64,000 bases of DNA from Paraniabella defluvii (GCA_019316985.1 CP079215.1:744001-808000); one strand, 5' to 3'. Positions 18,802 through 29,703 are shown, numbered from the stretch's first letter. Notes: generated by a model from the letters alone, not told the origin. Numbers and translations: made by a program.

Positions 18802-20254
18802 TCACGACGCTTTCACCATCAAATCCACAAACTCATTCACTTTCATCGACGCGAGGGCGTCATAATCAAGACCGATTTTCAGGATCTGCTCCTGCTGTGC
18901 TCCTTCAAAAATACGGGCTACATTGATCTTAAACTTTTCTATCAACTTGGGGATACCTTCTTCCCGCCTGCGTTTATGCCCGATAGGATATTCTACCACT
19001 ATTTCATCCAACACAGTCCCGTCGTTTAATTCTAAGGTAAGGGCATTGGCTATGGATCTTTTTCAGGATCATGATAATCCAGGGTAAATTGGGTATCCTG
19101 TACGCAGAATATTTTGTCCCTTAAAACGTCTATCCTTTCATCAGCCGCAACCGCGTCTTCATAATCAGCGGCTGTTAACTGCCCAAAGATCAGGGTACTG
19201 CCACCATGTACTGAATGCAGTGATCGCGGTCGGCCGGGTTATTTAAAGGACCTTTTTGTCGATAATCCGTATTGCCGCTTCGTGGGTGCGGATAATGATC
19301 CGCTTGATATCGTCGCTGCTTTTACCCAGCGCTTTTAATTGGCTGTGAAGCGTCATAGCCGCCTCTACCGCTGTTTGAGAATGAAATTCTGCGGGAAAGG
19401 ATATCTTGAACAAAATATGCTCCATTACATAGGTACCATAATCTCTTTGAAAGGTAAACGGGTTTCCTTTAAATGAAACATCATAAAAGCCCCAGGTTTT
19501 GGCGGTCAGTACAGAGGGATATCCCATTTCGCCTGTTTGAGCAATTAAAGCAAGGCGCACAGCCCTGGAAGTAGCATCGCCCGCCGCCCAGGACTTACGG
19601 CTACCGGTATTAGGCGCATGCCTGTAGGTACGTAAAGCCTGGCCATCTACAAAAGCAAGCGAAACTGCATTGATCAGCTCCTCGCGGTTCAGGCCCAGCA
19701 GCTTACCTACCACCGCGGTAGAAGCCACTTTTACCAGTATAACATGGTCCAGCCCTACCCGGTTAAAAGAATTTTCAAGCGCTAATACGCCCTGTACTTC
19801 GTGGGCCATTATCATAGCGTGCAATACCTCCATCATGGTTAAGGGCGCTTTACCTTCGGCAATGCGGGTGCGCGACAACCAATCAGCCGTTGCCAGTATA
19901 CCTCCCAGGTTATCGGAGGGTGCCCCATTCTGCCGCCAGCCAGGTATCGTTAAAGTCGAGCCAGCGAATAATGGCGCCGATATCAAATGCGGCTTTCACC
20001 GGGTCGAGCTGAAAGTTCGTACCAGGTACTTTAGCTCCATTGGGAACAATAGTGCCGGGCACCACCGGACCTAATAGTTTGGTACAGGCCGGATAAGTCA
20101 GTGCCTCAAAACCACACCCAAGCGTATCCAACAAGCAATAGTAGGCAGTTTTTAACGCCAGCTGGCTTTTGATCTCATAGTTTAAAACATAGTCAGCAAT
20201 ATCGGCCAAAACCTGGTCTGGCTGCGGCCTTTCATTTGAAATGTAAGATGACAT
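18802..20254 (-). CDS. prpD: MmgE/PrpD family 2-methylcitrate dehydratase, frameshifted
   Basis: PrpD dehydrates 2-methylcitrate in propionate degradation. Frames 19910-20254, 19243-19986 and 18802-19014 chain through shifts near 19920, 19250 and 19060 into about 484 residues, the usual length. Landmarks are [56 protein letters not shown] and the C-terminal [14 protein letters not shown]. The start ATG at 20254 gives [18 protein letters not shown]. It is the last gene of prpB-prpC-prpD and is followed by a strong terminator. Confidence 0.88.
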
Positions 20255-20326
20255 TTTTAGTTAAAGAGTTGAATGTTATTTGTTGAAACGACAGACCATT
20301 GTCCATGATCTATCATCTATTGTCCA

Positions 20327-21478
20327 TTATCTATTCCCAATAGGTATAAATTCTAAATGTTCAGGTCCGGTATAATTAGCACTGGGCCTGATGATCTTTC
20401 CGTCTAACCGCTGTTCGATTACGTGGGCACTCCAACCCGTAGTACGCGATACCACAAACAATGGTGTAAACATTGCCGTAGGCACTCCCATAATATGGTA
20501 AGCAACCGCCGAAAACCAATCCAGGTTGGGAAACATTTTCTTTTCATCCCACATTACCTTTTCCAATCGCTCAGCTATAGAATATAACTGCATATCTCCT
20601 GCTTCCCTGGACAATGCTTCGGCAACTTTCTTAATGATACCGTTTCTCGGATCTCCGATCGTATACACCGGATGGCCAAAACCGATGATCACTTCCCTTT
20701 TTCTAATCTTAGCCTGATATCGGCCTCGGCCACATCGGCACTTCCATACCTGCTTTGTATTTCAAAAGCTACTTCGTTGGCGCCACCATGCTTAGGACCT
20801 CTCAACGCCCCTATAGCGCCCGCTATTGCCGAATACATATCAGAACCTGTTCCCGCAATAACACGACTGGTAAAAGTGGAGGCATTGAATTCATGCTCTG
20901 CGTATAAGTTTAACGACACCTGCATAGCGCTTACCCAACTATCGGATGGCTTTACGCCGTGAAGCAAATGCAGGAAATGCCCGCCAACCGTATCATCATC
21001 GGTTTCTACTTCTATCTGCCTGCCATTATGTGAATAGTGATACCAGAACAATAAAGCGGATGAATAAGACGCCAGCAATTTATCGGCTATATCCCTTGCT
21101 CCTGCTACGTTATGATCTTCCGCTCCGGCAGCGTGGTTCCCAAAACAGAGGTATATGTTCTTAACACATCCATCGGATGGGCTGCTGCCGGGATCTGCAT
21201 CAGCACTTTTTAATCACATCCGGCAATCCTCTTAGAGATTTCAGCTTGGCTTGGTAAGCTTTTAACTGAGGAGTAGTAGGCAATTTTTCGTGAATAAGCA
21301 AATAGGCAACTTCTTCAAAACTCGCTTTTTCAGCCAGGTCATTAATATCATACCCGCGGTAATGCAGGTCATTGCCGCTTTTTCCCACGGTGCATAGGGC
21401 AGTATTGCCCGCCGCAACACCAGAGAGAGAGACGCTTTTCTTGGGTTTGAATGTGGTTGTTTCGTTTGTGGCAGCCAT
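20327..21478 (-). CDS. prpC: 2-methylcitrate synthase / citrate synthase, frameshifted
   Basis: Condenses propionyl-CoA with oxaloacetate. Frames 21200-21478, 20689-21078 and 20327-20692 join into about 384 residues. The citrate synthase signature is present: [19 protein letters not shown] near the N-terminus, [21 protein letters not shown], the catalytic His in [14 protein letters not shown] and Asp in FPNLDWFSA. Its place between prpB and prpD, not near other TCA genes, argues for methylcitrate synthase over citrate synthase, although the two families are hard to separate by sequence. It begins 18 bp after the prpB stop. Confidence 0.88.
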
Positions 21479-21496
21479 CGTTATTTTATTTATAAA

Positions 21497-22389
21497 TTAC
21501 TTCTTCTTAAAAAGCTCATCCATCTTTTTTTTCATACTCGTAGTAGTTGATGCTTTCGTACAGCTCCTGCCGGGTTTGCATGGTATCCAGCACGTTCTTT
21601 TGTGTTCCATCTTTGCGGATATGCGCATATACATTTTGCGCAGCCTTATTGGCCGCACGGAAAGCCGATAAGGGATAAAGTATCAAGCCAACTCCGGCAT
21701 CCTTAATTCATCAATTGTATACAGTGGTATCATGCCAAACTCGGTGATATTGGCCAGCACGGGTATACCCGTTGCATCTACAAATTTCTGGTAGTAAGAA
21801 AGATCGGGCACAGCCTCTGCGAAAATAAAATCGGCGCCGGCTTCTTTATACGCTACCGCCCGCTCCAGTGTTTTTCAAAGCCTTCGTTGGCAAAAGCATC
21901 GGTACGCGCGCCAATTACAAAATCTTCGTCAAAACGTGCATCGGCAGCGGCTTTCAGCCTGTCTACCATTTCTTCCTTGCTTACGACTTCTTTTCCCGGC
22001 CGGTGCCCGCAACGCTTAGCCCCACCTGGTCTTCAATATGCAATGCAGCGGCTCCGCCTTGATCAGCGATTTAACAGTGCGCTCAATATTAAATGCGGAA
22101 GCACCAAAACCCGTATCAACATCCACCATTAAAGGCGTATCGGTAATATTAGTGATGCGGTTTACATCGATCAATACATCATCGAGATTAGTAATACCCA
22201 GATCCGGGATACCTAAGGAACCGGCAGCCACCCCGCCACCCGACAGATAAATAGCTTTAAATCCAGCCTGGGTGGCCAGTAAAGCATGATTGGCATTTAT
22301 TGCACCAACAATCTGTAACGGATTTTCATTTTTATGGCCTCGCGGAAACGCAAGCCGGCAGATCCGGCTGCCGAAGATTTCATTTGCAT
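21497..22389 (-). CDS. prpB: methylisocitrate lyase, frameshifted
   Basis: Cleaves 2-methylisocitrate to pyruvate and succinate. Several short frames join into about 297 residues. Visible are the N-terminal [19 protein letters not shown], the metal-binding [14 protein letters not shown], the catalytic [13 protein letters not shown] (KRCGH loop of the isocitrate lyase/PEP mutase superfamily) and [13 protein letters not shown] start at ATG 22389 (or 22383). A TAGGTTTG box lies at 22402-22395, only 5 bp upstream, so either the message is almost leaderless or the true start is a later codon. First gene of the prp operon. Confidence 0.85.
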
Positions 22390-22494
22390 ACCAGCAAACC
22401 TACATTAAATTTTTCTCGAAGGAGGTGCTTTTTAGTCTTCAAAGCTTTCAGATAAAAATGGAACTATCTTCCGCGTAGTAATTATATACCTCGC

Positions 22495-22643
22495 TTAGGT
22501 AAATAACAGGATCAATAACATTACCAGCATACCTAATACAAAAGAGACAAGCGAATACACAAGCATCAGCGCCCCCTTGCCCTGAGTCGCCGTTTATAAT
22601 ACGCTGCACGCTCGAAATCCGAAAACAAATCTTCTGCATCCAT
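22495..22643 (-). CDS. small single-helix membrane protein, frameshifted
   Basis: ATG at 22643 gives MDAEDLFSDFERAAYYKRR; after a one-base change in a G-run near 22570 it continues as a hydrophobic helix (SLVSFVLGMLVMLLILLFT) to a stop at 22495, about 49 residues. The clean acidic-basic-hydrophobic layout and tight spacing argue for a real small gene. I recognise no family. Confidence 0.4.
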
Positions 22644-22679
22644 GCCGCAAAACTAATATAGAATATCAAAATACCTCTT

Positions 22680-22849
22680 TTACCTGCGATGCTTTTTTTG
22701 CTGACCAGGGGCAAAAGGCTTGGCCGATTTTGTACCGTATACTTTTTTGGCCTGGCCGGGTGGCATCCGATGGCCATAGCCCGGATGGTATGCGGGTGCA
22801 CAGGAAAAAACAGGCAACCTACAATCAGTATCAATAAAAACTGCTTCAT
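22680..22849 (-). CDS. small secreted basic protein, frameshifted
   Basis: ATG at 22849 begins MKQFLLILIVGCLFFPVHP, an export signal. With one base restored the mature part reads RMPPGQAKKVYGTKSAKPF then APGQQKKHRR and stops at 22680, about 57 residues. The Pro-Gly-Gln-Ala-Lys-Lys type of repeat (PPGQAKK, APGQQKK) occurs in small exported Chitinophagaceae proteins as far as I recall, with no known role. It lies just upstream of the previous small gene. Confidence 0.45.
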
Positions 22850-23002
22850 AACGGGTATTTAATATAAGACGAATAAAAAGTTTAATTAGTACGCAAATTG
22901 GATGCCGTTATTAACGTTCTAAAATAGAAAACTAATTATCAAGTATTTACCGGCAACAGGAGAGCATGCGGGAAGGGTAGGATTTAACCATCTTATTGCA
23001 TG

Positions 23003-23026
23003 AAAAAAGCGCTGTAGATCAGCGCC
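23003..23026 (-). terminator. rho-independent terminator of tRNA-Ser
   Basis: On the minus strand GCGCTG and CAGCGC (arms 23020-23025 and 23009-23014) form a stem with a 5-nt loop followed by six T, only a few bases after the tRNA 3' end. Confidence 0.75.
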
Positions 23027-23034
23027 TTAGCATT

Positions 23035-23124
23035 TGGCGGAGACGGCGAGATTCGAACTCGCGATACGGTTGCCCGTATACACACTTTCCAGGCGTGCTC
23101 CTTCAACCACTCGGACACGTCTCC
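23035..23124 (-). tRNA. tRNA-Ser (GGA anticodon)
   Basis: On the minus strand the gene opens GGAGACGTGTCCGAGTGGTT and closes with the T-arm GTTCGAATC and acceptor GTCTCC, discriminator G and encoded CCA. The seven acceptor pairs match. The anticodon loop is CTGGAAA with anticodon GGA (serine), and a long variable arm (GTATACGGGCAACCGTAT) is present, as expected for a class II tRNA-Ser. A terminator follows directly. Confidence 0.93.
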
Positions 23125-23154
23125 GTAAAAGGGTGCAAAAATAAGCTTCTTACA

Positions 23155-23918
23155 CTATAAATTAAATAATTTTTTCGCATTATTTGTGGTAATCTCAGCA
23201 ATCTCGTCTATTGTCACTCCCATTACTTCTGATAATTTTTGTGCTATCAGCGGGATATACGAGGGCTCATTTCTCTTTCCCCTGTAAGGCACCGGTGCCA
23301 GGTAGGGCGCATCGGTTTCCAGCACCACCCTTTCGAGTCCCACCTGTTTTATCACTTCATCTAAGCCTGATTTTTTAAAGGTAAGCACGCCGCCAATACC
23401 GAGGTAAAATCCCAGATTTATAATTTGGTTAGCTTCCTCCCTGCTGCCTCCAAAACAATGAAACACTCCCTTCAGCCCCTGTTTACATAGCGGGCTACCA
23501 AATCAATACACTCTTTTGTTGAGCTGCGGCTATGGATGACAATAGGAAGATCATACTGTATGGCCCATTCGATCTGGCGTTCAAAAGCCTGGTATTGCTG
23601 CTCCTTAAAGGTGGTGTCCCAGTAAAAATCAAGCCCTGTTTCACCTAGGGCTACAAACTTCCTGTTCCTCAAATAATGATCGATTATCTCAAGTTCCCGC
23701 TCAAAATCTTCTTTCACAGAACAGGGATGTAATCCTATCATACTAATGCACTTAACCGGCACTGAAGCTTCCATTTCCAGCATCGCCGCATGGGTTTGAG
23801 CATCAATAGCGGGCATAAGAATGGTAGACACATTTGACAAAGCCGCTCTTTCTAAAAATTTACTTTTATCGCCTAAAAATTGCTCTGAATATACATGAGC
23901 GTGCGTATCGATAAACAT
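23155..23918 (-). CDS. tatD: TatD family metal-dependent hydrolase (DNase), frameshifted
   Basis: TatD proteins are metal-dependent DNases of the amidohydrolase fold. Frames 23472-23918 and 23155-23466 join near 23470 to about 254 residues. The metal ligands appear in order: IDTHAHVY at the N-terminus, ALGETGLDFYWD, VIHSRSS, VFHCFGGS and LETDAPYLAP. ATG at 23918 starts MFIDTHAHV. It follows the tRNA gene on the same strand but the tRNA is downstream and separately terminated. Confidence 0.9.
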
Positions 23919-24070
23919 TTTCTAATTTTTCGTCTTATATTTTAGATATTAACTAAAATATAATTTTCTTTTTATTATGTGTACAAAAAAATTAACTTCA
24001 TCGCAAGTTTTCATAGGGTACGGATTAAAAATCGGGCTCGGGTATTTACCCAGGGCCCTTTTCTTTTCAA

Positions 24071-24690
24071 TTAATTGTCGCCCAGGCCTTTAAAAACAAA
24101 ACCCTTTGCATGGAAATAATTCAATACTTCGGGTAAAGCATATTGCAGGTTGGGGAATGCTTTTTCACTGTCGTGAAATACAACAATAGAGCCTTTGCCG
24201 GCATTATTGATCACATTGCTCTTACATTTCGAGGGGCTCAGGCTACGGTCAAAATCACCACTCAGCACATCCCACATTACCACATCAAATCCCTGCCGCC
24301 TGAGCAATTTCCCAGCCCTCCTGCTGATTCGCCCGTAAGGAGGCCTGAACAACCCCGACGGTATATGAACAGATGCCTGGCGCACATTGTTGATGTAGAC
24401 ATCATAAGGCGTTTTCCAGCCATTTAAATGATTATGTGTATGATTGCCTACCGTGTGCCCCCTATCTATTATTTCACGGTAAATACCGGGATATTCCAGT
24501 ACATTTTTCCCCAGGCAAAAAAGCTGGCTTTGGCGTTAAATTCGGCCAGCTGCTGCAGTACAAAAGGAGTAGCTACAGGATGCGGTCCGTCGTCAAAGGT
24601 GAGATACAGCTCTTTATGTGCCGTATTTACATCCCAGGTATAAGCATTAAATATTTTCTTTAACCAGAATGGCGTTTTAATAAAGTACAT
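24071..24690 (-). CDS. polysaccharide deacetylase (NodB-like), frameshifted
   Basis: Removes acetyl groups from an envelope or cell-wall polysaccharide. Frames 24469-24747 and 24071-24385 join, with the missing link reading RGHTVGNHTHNHLNGW. The metal and catalytic motifs are LTFDDGPHPVAT (catalytic Asp), HTHNH and FRPPYGR; MWDVLSGDFD and IVVFHDSEKA follow. I choose ATG 24690 (MYFIKTPFWLKK), a usual start for this family in Bacteroidota, over the upstream ATG 24747. Total is about 206 residues. Divergent from the small membrane protein gene at 24819. Confidence 0.85.
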
Positions 24691-24818
24691 AAAAAGCAAA
24701 AGTACTGTTTGTTTTAATGTGGATTTATTAACATTTGTCAAACACAATTAAATATGGACATTGAAACATTTTGCGTCTAAAAAGAAAAGTTTTTATCTTG
24801 CCGGATACCAATAATATC

Positions 24819-25067
24819 ATGAATCTTAAAACAAACGAAGAATATGAACAGCGGCGAAACAGGCAAACGTCTAATGTAAGGTCTGTGCTGGACTATGCAA
24901 TGGGGATAGTGATCATTTGCATCGGACTATTTCTGCTTTTCAGGTTTTCTTTTGATATCAGGTTAAATAAACTGTACCCACCGGATGTGTTCGATAAAAT
25001 TTACGGGGTAGTGGCCATTCTTTACGGATGCTGGAGAATATACAGGGGATACAAAAAAATATTTTAA
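24819..25067 (+). CDS. small two-helix membrane protein
   Basis: ATG at 24819 begins MNLKTNEEYEQRRNRQ, followed by a basic head, a membrane helix (YAMGIVIICIGLFLLFRF), a short loop with PPDVFDKIYG, a second hydrophobic stretch and a basic tail. It is 82 residues and uninterrupted. It is followed 13 bp later by a PstS-like lipoprotein gene, so it probably forms one unit with it and the TPR gene. Proteins like this are found near ExbD/PstS-like genes of Bacteroidota as far as I recall; ExbB/ExbD genes are absent here. Confidence 0.65.
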   Translation: MNLKTNEEYEQRRNRQTSNVRSVLDYAMGIVIICIGLFLLFRFSFDIRLNKLYPPDVFDKIYGVVAILYGCWRIYRGYKKIF

Positions 25068-25080
25068 ATAGAATTTACAA

Positions 25081-26005
25081 ATGCGTTGCATTTATACAGG
25101 TATACTTTTTTAATAATTCTACTGTCGGCTTCCTGCAAATCAGACAAAGAAAGAAGAGACGAGCTCCCCGATACCCCGGGAAGAGGCACGATTACTATCA
25201 GCGCCGACGAATCGTTCAAGCCGATTGTTGACGAGCTGGTGAAAGTGTACGAGTCGAACAATTTCGGAACTAAGATAAATGTGCAGTACAAGCCGGAAGC
25301 AGACTGCATTAAAGATCTCTGGAATGATAGCATCAGGATGGTAATATCTACGATTGTGCTTACAGAAAGGGAAAGCAGGAAAATATCAGACTCGTTGAAA
25401 GTAACCGTTGATCAACTGCCTGTGGCCAGGGATGCCATAGCGGTTATTGTTCACCCGGGATCAAAAGAAACGGAATTTGACATGAACGATATCAGGAACA
25501 TCCTTGCGGGCACCTACAGCCGTCCGCTGACACCTGTATTTGACGGGGTAAAAGCAACCAGCAGCGTGAGATATATCGTCGATTCTGTAATGAAGGGAGC
25601 GAAACTCACCAACCGGGCGGTTGCAGCCCGAACCAGTGATTCGGTGATCAATTACGTGGCGCAAAATCCCAATGCCATAGGATTTGTGGGCGTGAGCTGG
25701 ATAGGCAACCCGGATGACGAGAATCAATCGAGCTTCTTAAAAAAGTTAAAATTTGCCGTTTAAAAAGTACGGATAGCACAGGAAATTATATATTGCCGGT
25801 ACAGGCCAATTTATATGGCCGGGTATATCCCATGACGAGAGATCTTACGTATATAGTTAAGGAAAAGTACAGAGGGTTAGGCACAGGGTTTGCAGAATTA
25901 ATGGCCACCGAGATCGGGCAACTTATATTTAAAAGGGCCTATTTGATGCCGGGAAGACGGTATTATGTTATACGACCTATACAATTAAATGAAGACTCGA
26001 TATAA
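25081..26005 (+). CDS. PstS-like phosphate-binding lipoprotein, frameshifted
   Basis: ATG at 25081 gives MRCIYTGILF, and one restored T leads into LIILLSASC, a lipobox, and the long frame to 25763; a second shift near 25760 continues to the stop at 26005, in total about 307 residues. The body has the layout of the phosphate-binding protein family (GTITISADESFKPIVDELV, VARDAIAVIVHPGS, NAIGFVGVSW). It stands without pstABC. In Bacteroidota such proteins often accompany TonB/Exb or TPR proteins and their ligand is unknown, so phosphate binding is only a guess. Confidence 0.75.
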
Positions 26006-26061
26006 AAGATAAAAAAATTATATTTACAACTTCTTATTTAAACAACTACAAAACAAGAAAG

Positions 26062-27832
26062 ATGATGAAGAAAACAATCCATCTGCTCGCACTTGGAGTA
26101 TTACTGAACGCCGGGGTGTATGCACAGTCCGTAGAGGATGGTGTTAAAGCTTACTATAACGGCAACTATGCCTCTGCAGTAAGTATACTGGAAAAGCATG
26201 GCGATAAGCAAGAGGCCGCTTACTGGTTGGCTGAGTCATATTTTGCACTGGGAAAAGGTGCTTTGGCCAAAGCAGCTGTTGATAAAACAATAGCGGCCAA
26301 GCCAGGAGATGCTTATACGCTTGTAGCCAAAGGCCATTCATTATTGCTGGAAAACAAAGCAGCCGAAGCAGGGCAAAGCTTTGAGGCAGCTATTGCTGCG
26401 GCGGGCAAGAAAGATGAAGACAAGGCAAAAATCTTAAATGCGGTTGGTAACGCAATAACCAGGGTTTATAACAATATCGACAAAGTAGGCGATATTAAAT
26501 ATGCGGTTGCCAAGCTGGAAGAGGCTAAGAACCTGGTAATGGGCATGAAGGAAAAAGCCGTGATCCAAAATTATTGGCAGATATTAACACCAACCTGGCA
26601 GATGCTACTTTAAAAGCCAACCCGGGCGATGGCAGCAAAGCCTTCGTTTTATACCAGGATGCGATCAATGCCGATCCTACATTCGGTAAAGCCGAGTATA
26701 GAAAAGCGATGATATTTAAATCACAAAATAATGTGGAGCTGTATGTGCAGACACTGGAGAAGGCCTTAACCGCTAATCCGGCTTACTATCCCGCGTTAAA
26801 TGATTTGTATGATTATTACACTTATACTGCACAGGATATTGCCAAAGCCAAACCTTATGGCGATAAAATGGTAGCATTATTGCCACCAAGCCCTAATAAC
26901 GAATATTTTAAAGCAGTAGGTGCATACTTTACAAAAAACTATACTGGGGCTATCACTACAGGTAAGGATATTATTGCAAAAGCAGGAGAGCAAACTGATC
27001 CAAAAGTTTATAAATTAATTGGCTGGAGTCTAATTGAAAACAAGGATACTGCGGCAGCCATTCCTTTTGTAGAAGATTATTTTAAGAATCAGACCAAAGA
27101 TGGTATTGTTCCTAAAGATTACAGCTTGATGGCAATTGCCTATTCTACCACTCCCGGTAAAGAAGCACAGGTAGTTAAAGCCTTTATGGATGCAGCTGCA
27201 ATGGATACAACTGCAATTGGTAAAGCTAAAATTCTTGAAGAAGGTGCGCAATTATTTGCCAAAGCAGGCAGGGGCGTTTTAGCAGGTGATTTATATGCTA
27301 AAATACTTGAAGTTAAACCCGCGGATAAATTAACGATTAATGACTTTTTTAATGCAGGCTACACCGGTTATTACAAATCGGGCCAATACGATAAAGCATG
27401 GAAAGTATTTGATGCGGCACGTACCAAATTCCCTAACTGGAACTATGGCTATATGCTGGCTTACGGTAGCAGTAAGATATTTGATTCTACCAACGCTCAA
27501 AATATCATGGTTCCGGATGGCGAGAAGTATATCAATTTCCTAAAATCGCCCAATGATACAACAGCCGCTACACCTAAAAGAGCTGAAATTTTTAAAACAG
27601 CGCTTGCTTTGGCAATTTTCTTTATCAATGAGAAAAAGACAGCCAGAATGGCTTGAAATATCTGCATATAGCTCATGATAATGCCGATGATCCAAGTGCA
27701 AAAGCACAGGTGGCCGAGTATATTAAAGGATTAGGCGGTACTCCAGGTGTCCCCGCCGCAGGAGGAACAACTCCGGGCGCTACACCTGCAGCAGATTCTA
27801 CCAAAACCTCGGCAAGCGGGCCTAAAAAATAA
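26062..27832 (+). CDS. exported tetratricopeptide repeat protein, frameshifted
   Basis: Frames 26062-26613, 26574-27656 and the end to 27832 join near 26580 and 27645 into about 590 residues. A signal peptide (MMKKTIHLLALGVLL ... VYAQ) is followed by at least six TPR-like helical repeats with the usual A-Y-x-x-L-x-x pattern, for example YYNGNYASAVSILEKHG and AKAKPYGDKMVALLPP. The last 40 residues are low-complexity (Gly/Pro/Ala/Thr). Probably periplasmic; partner is likely the preceding PstS-like lipoprotein. A terminator follows at 27854. Confidence 0.82.
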
Positions 27833-27853
27833 GTATAACTTTTCTTTATACCG

Positions 27854-27880
27854 AACACCCCACTTTGTGGGGTGTTTTTT
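27854..27880 (+). terminator. rho-independent terminator of the TPR gene
   Basis: AACACCCCAC (27854-27863) and GTGGGGTGTT (27867-27876) form a 10-bp stem with a three-base loop and a T run. It separates the TPR gene from the nuo promoter. Confidence 0.9.
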
Positions 27881-27953
27881 ATGTACTATTAATTTAGAAT
27901 TAGAATATCAGTAAATTATTCACACTCTGTGAGGTTAATTGACCTACCTGCCT

Positions 27954-27961
27954 TATTTTTG
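27954..27961 (+). promoter_or_regulatory. candidate -7 box of the nuo operon
   Basis: TATTTTTG matches TAnnTTTG and lies 16 bp before the nuoA start. TTG occurs upstream at 27939-27941, but this spacing (12 bp) is shorter than the consensus. Confidence 0.4.
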
Positions 27962-27977
27962 CGCATTACTAAAAGAT

Positions 27978-28373
27978 ATGGTTTATTTACTAAAAACCGT
28001 TGTTACTGATAATACGGCACAGTCTTTTTACCGATTGGCTTGCAACTTGTTTTTGCCGCGGGTCTTATAATTGCACTGGTTATTCTTACACATTTCTTAG
28101 GCCCCAAACGTAAAACAAAGGATAAACTCGAAAACTTCGCAAGTGGTATCGAATCGCACGGAGACGCACGCCAACCCATGGCCATCAAGTACTTTTTTAA
28201 CGGCAATCCTTTTTGTATTATTTGATGTAGAAGTAATTTTCTTCTATCCTTACGCCGTTAATTTTAAAGACCTTGGCTGGAGTGGTTTTTACGCTGTATT
28301 GATGTTTGTTGCTTTCTTTTTATGTGGCTTTACCTACATTATTAAGAAAGGCGCGTTAAAATGGGAAGACTAG
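27978..28373 (+). CDS. nuoA: NADH-quinone oxidoreductase subunit A, frameshifted
   Basis: Small membrane subunit of complex I. ATG at 27978 gives MVYLLKTVVTD; frame changes near 28022 and 28200 lead to the stop at 28373, about 132 residues. Three membrane helices and the conserved segments ENFASGIES and YFLTAILFVLFDVEVIFFY (the core NuoA motif with the acidic residue) are present. First gene of the fourteen-gene nuo operon; the next gene starts 93 bp later. Confidence 0.9.
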
Positions 28374-28466
28374 AATCGCCCGTACCAACGGGAGATTAAT
28401 TAATATTTTTAACTAAGTTTCACTGTAAGGTTGAAACAAAATGCCCTTTTCCGGGGTTTGGTTAAT

Positions 28467-29053
28467 ATGAGACCAGTTTCATACAACATAAAGAAAAAAA
28501 AAAACCTCTCGAGGCCGATATCAGCATGGCTGAAATGCCTGCGGGCCACGAGGGACAGGGATTTTTTTGCCACTACGCTGGATAGCGTAATCGGGTTGGC
28601 CAGAAAGAACTCGATCTGGCCTTTGCCGTTTGCAACCTCCTGTTGTGGTATCGAGTTTATGGCTACCATGGGGGCCACTTACGATTTAGCCCGTTTCGGC
28701 AGCGAGCGGGTTGGATTTTCTCCGCGTCAATGCGACCTTTTGATGGTTATGGGAACGATTGCGAAGAAAATGGGACCCGTTGTAAAACAGGTATACCTGC
28801 AAATGGCGGAGCCCCGTTGGGTTATAGCAGTTGGCGCCTGCGCCAGCAGCGGCGGCATTTTCGACACCTATAGCGTTTTACAGGAATTGACCAGGTGGTG
28901 CCCGTGGATGTATACGTACCCGGCTGCCCTCCCCGCCCGGAAGCGATACTGGACGGTGTAATGCGTATACAGGATTTAATCGGCAAAGAAAGCCTGCGCA
29001 GAAGAAACAGTGAACAATATAAAGCCCTGCTGGAAAGCTATGGCATACAATAG
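28467..29053 (+). CDS. nuoB: NADH-quinone oxidoreductase subunit B, frameshifted
   Basis: Peripheral-arm subunit carrying the N2 iron-sulfur cluster, next to the quinone site. ATG at 28467 gives [11 protein letters not shown]; shifts in the A-run near 28497, near 28550 and near 28890 join the frames into about 195 residues. Cluster-binding motifs are [14 protein letters not shown] (tandem Cys), VGACASSGG and [12 protein letters not shown]. It continues to 29053 ([10 protein letters not shown] then stop). Membership in the nuo operon is certain from context. Confidence 0.9.
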
Positions 29054-29139
29054 AGGCTAGATTTTTAGTATTTAGTACAAAGAGCAATTACCCTGATACT
29101 AAATAACTGGCAATCTAAATACTTACAGTTTATTTAAAA

Positions 29140-29703
29140 ATGGCAATAACTAACGAACTCATACAGCAAAAACTTACTGATAAATTCGGAGAGCAGGTTT
29201 TCAACTTCGAAACCAGCTTTGATATCCTCAGTTTTGACGCTGATAAAGAGATCAATCTTAAAATCCTGAACTTTTTACAGGAAGATGAACTGAATTTCAA
29301 CTTTCTTACCGACCTGTGCGGGGTACATTACCCGGACAGGCTTGGGGCAGAATTAGCGGTAGTTTACCATTTACATAATATTAAAGAAAATATACGGGTA
29401 CGCTTTAAAGTATACACCAGCATTGCAAAGCCGGATATTTATACCGCAACAGGGATTTTCGCTGCAGCCAACTGGATGGAGCGGGAAACCTATGATTTTT
29501 ACGGCATTAACTTTATCGGCCATCCCAACCTGATCAGGATTTTAAACGTAGACGAAATGGATTACTTCCCTATGCGGAAGGAATACCCGTTGGAAGATCA
29601 AAGCCGTACCGATAAGGATGATGAAATGTTTGGAAGAGGCGGCATGCTGGGTTTCGGAACAGAAAAGACAGTACGGGGTACAATAGCTGAAGATGAAAAG
29701 TGA
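29140..29703 (+). CDS. nuoC: NADH-quinone oxidoreductase subunit C
   Basis: Intact 187-residue peripheral subunit of complex I, starting MAITNELIQQKLTDKFG. The conserved C-terminal segment WMERETYDFYGINFIGHP followed by MRKEYPLEDQS is clear. It is not fused to NuoD, unlike in some bacteria. Its 3' end overlaps a small membrane ORF by 11 bp, and nuoD begins 132 bp later. Confidence 0.95.
   Translation: MAITNELIQQKLTDKFGEQVFNFETSFDILSFDADKEINLKILNFLQEDELNFNFLTDLCGVHYPDRLGAELAVVYHLHNIKENIRVRFKVYTSIAKPDIYTATGIFAAANWMERETYDFYGINFIGHPNLIRILNVDEMDYFPMRKEYPLEDQSRTDKDDEMFGRGGMLGFGTEKTVRGTIAEDEK

Noticed and set aside
18341..19029. Plus-strand ORFs around the end of the outer-membrane gene and prpD
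   Set aside because: They are mixtures of antisense frames; only the short DUF4143 tail in this stretch has protein-like motifs.
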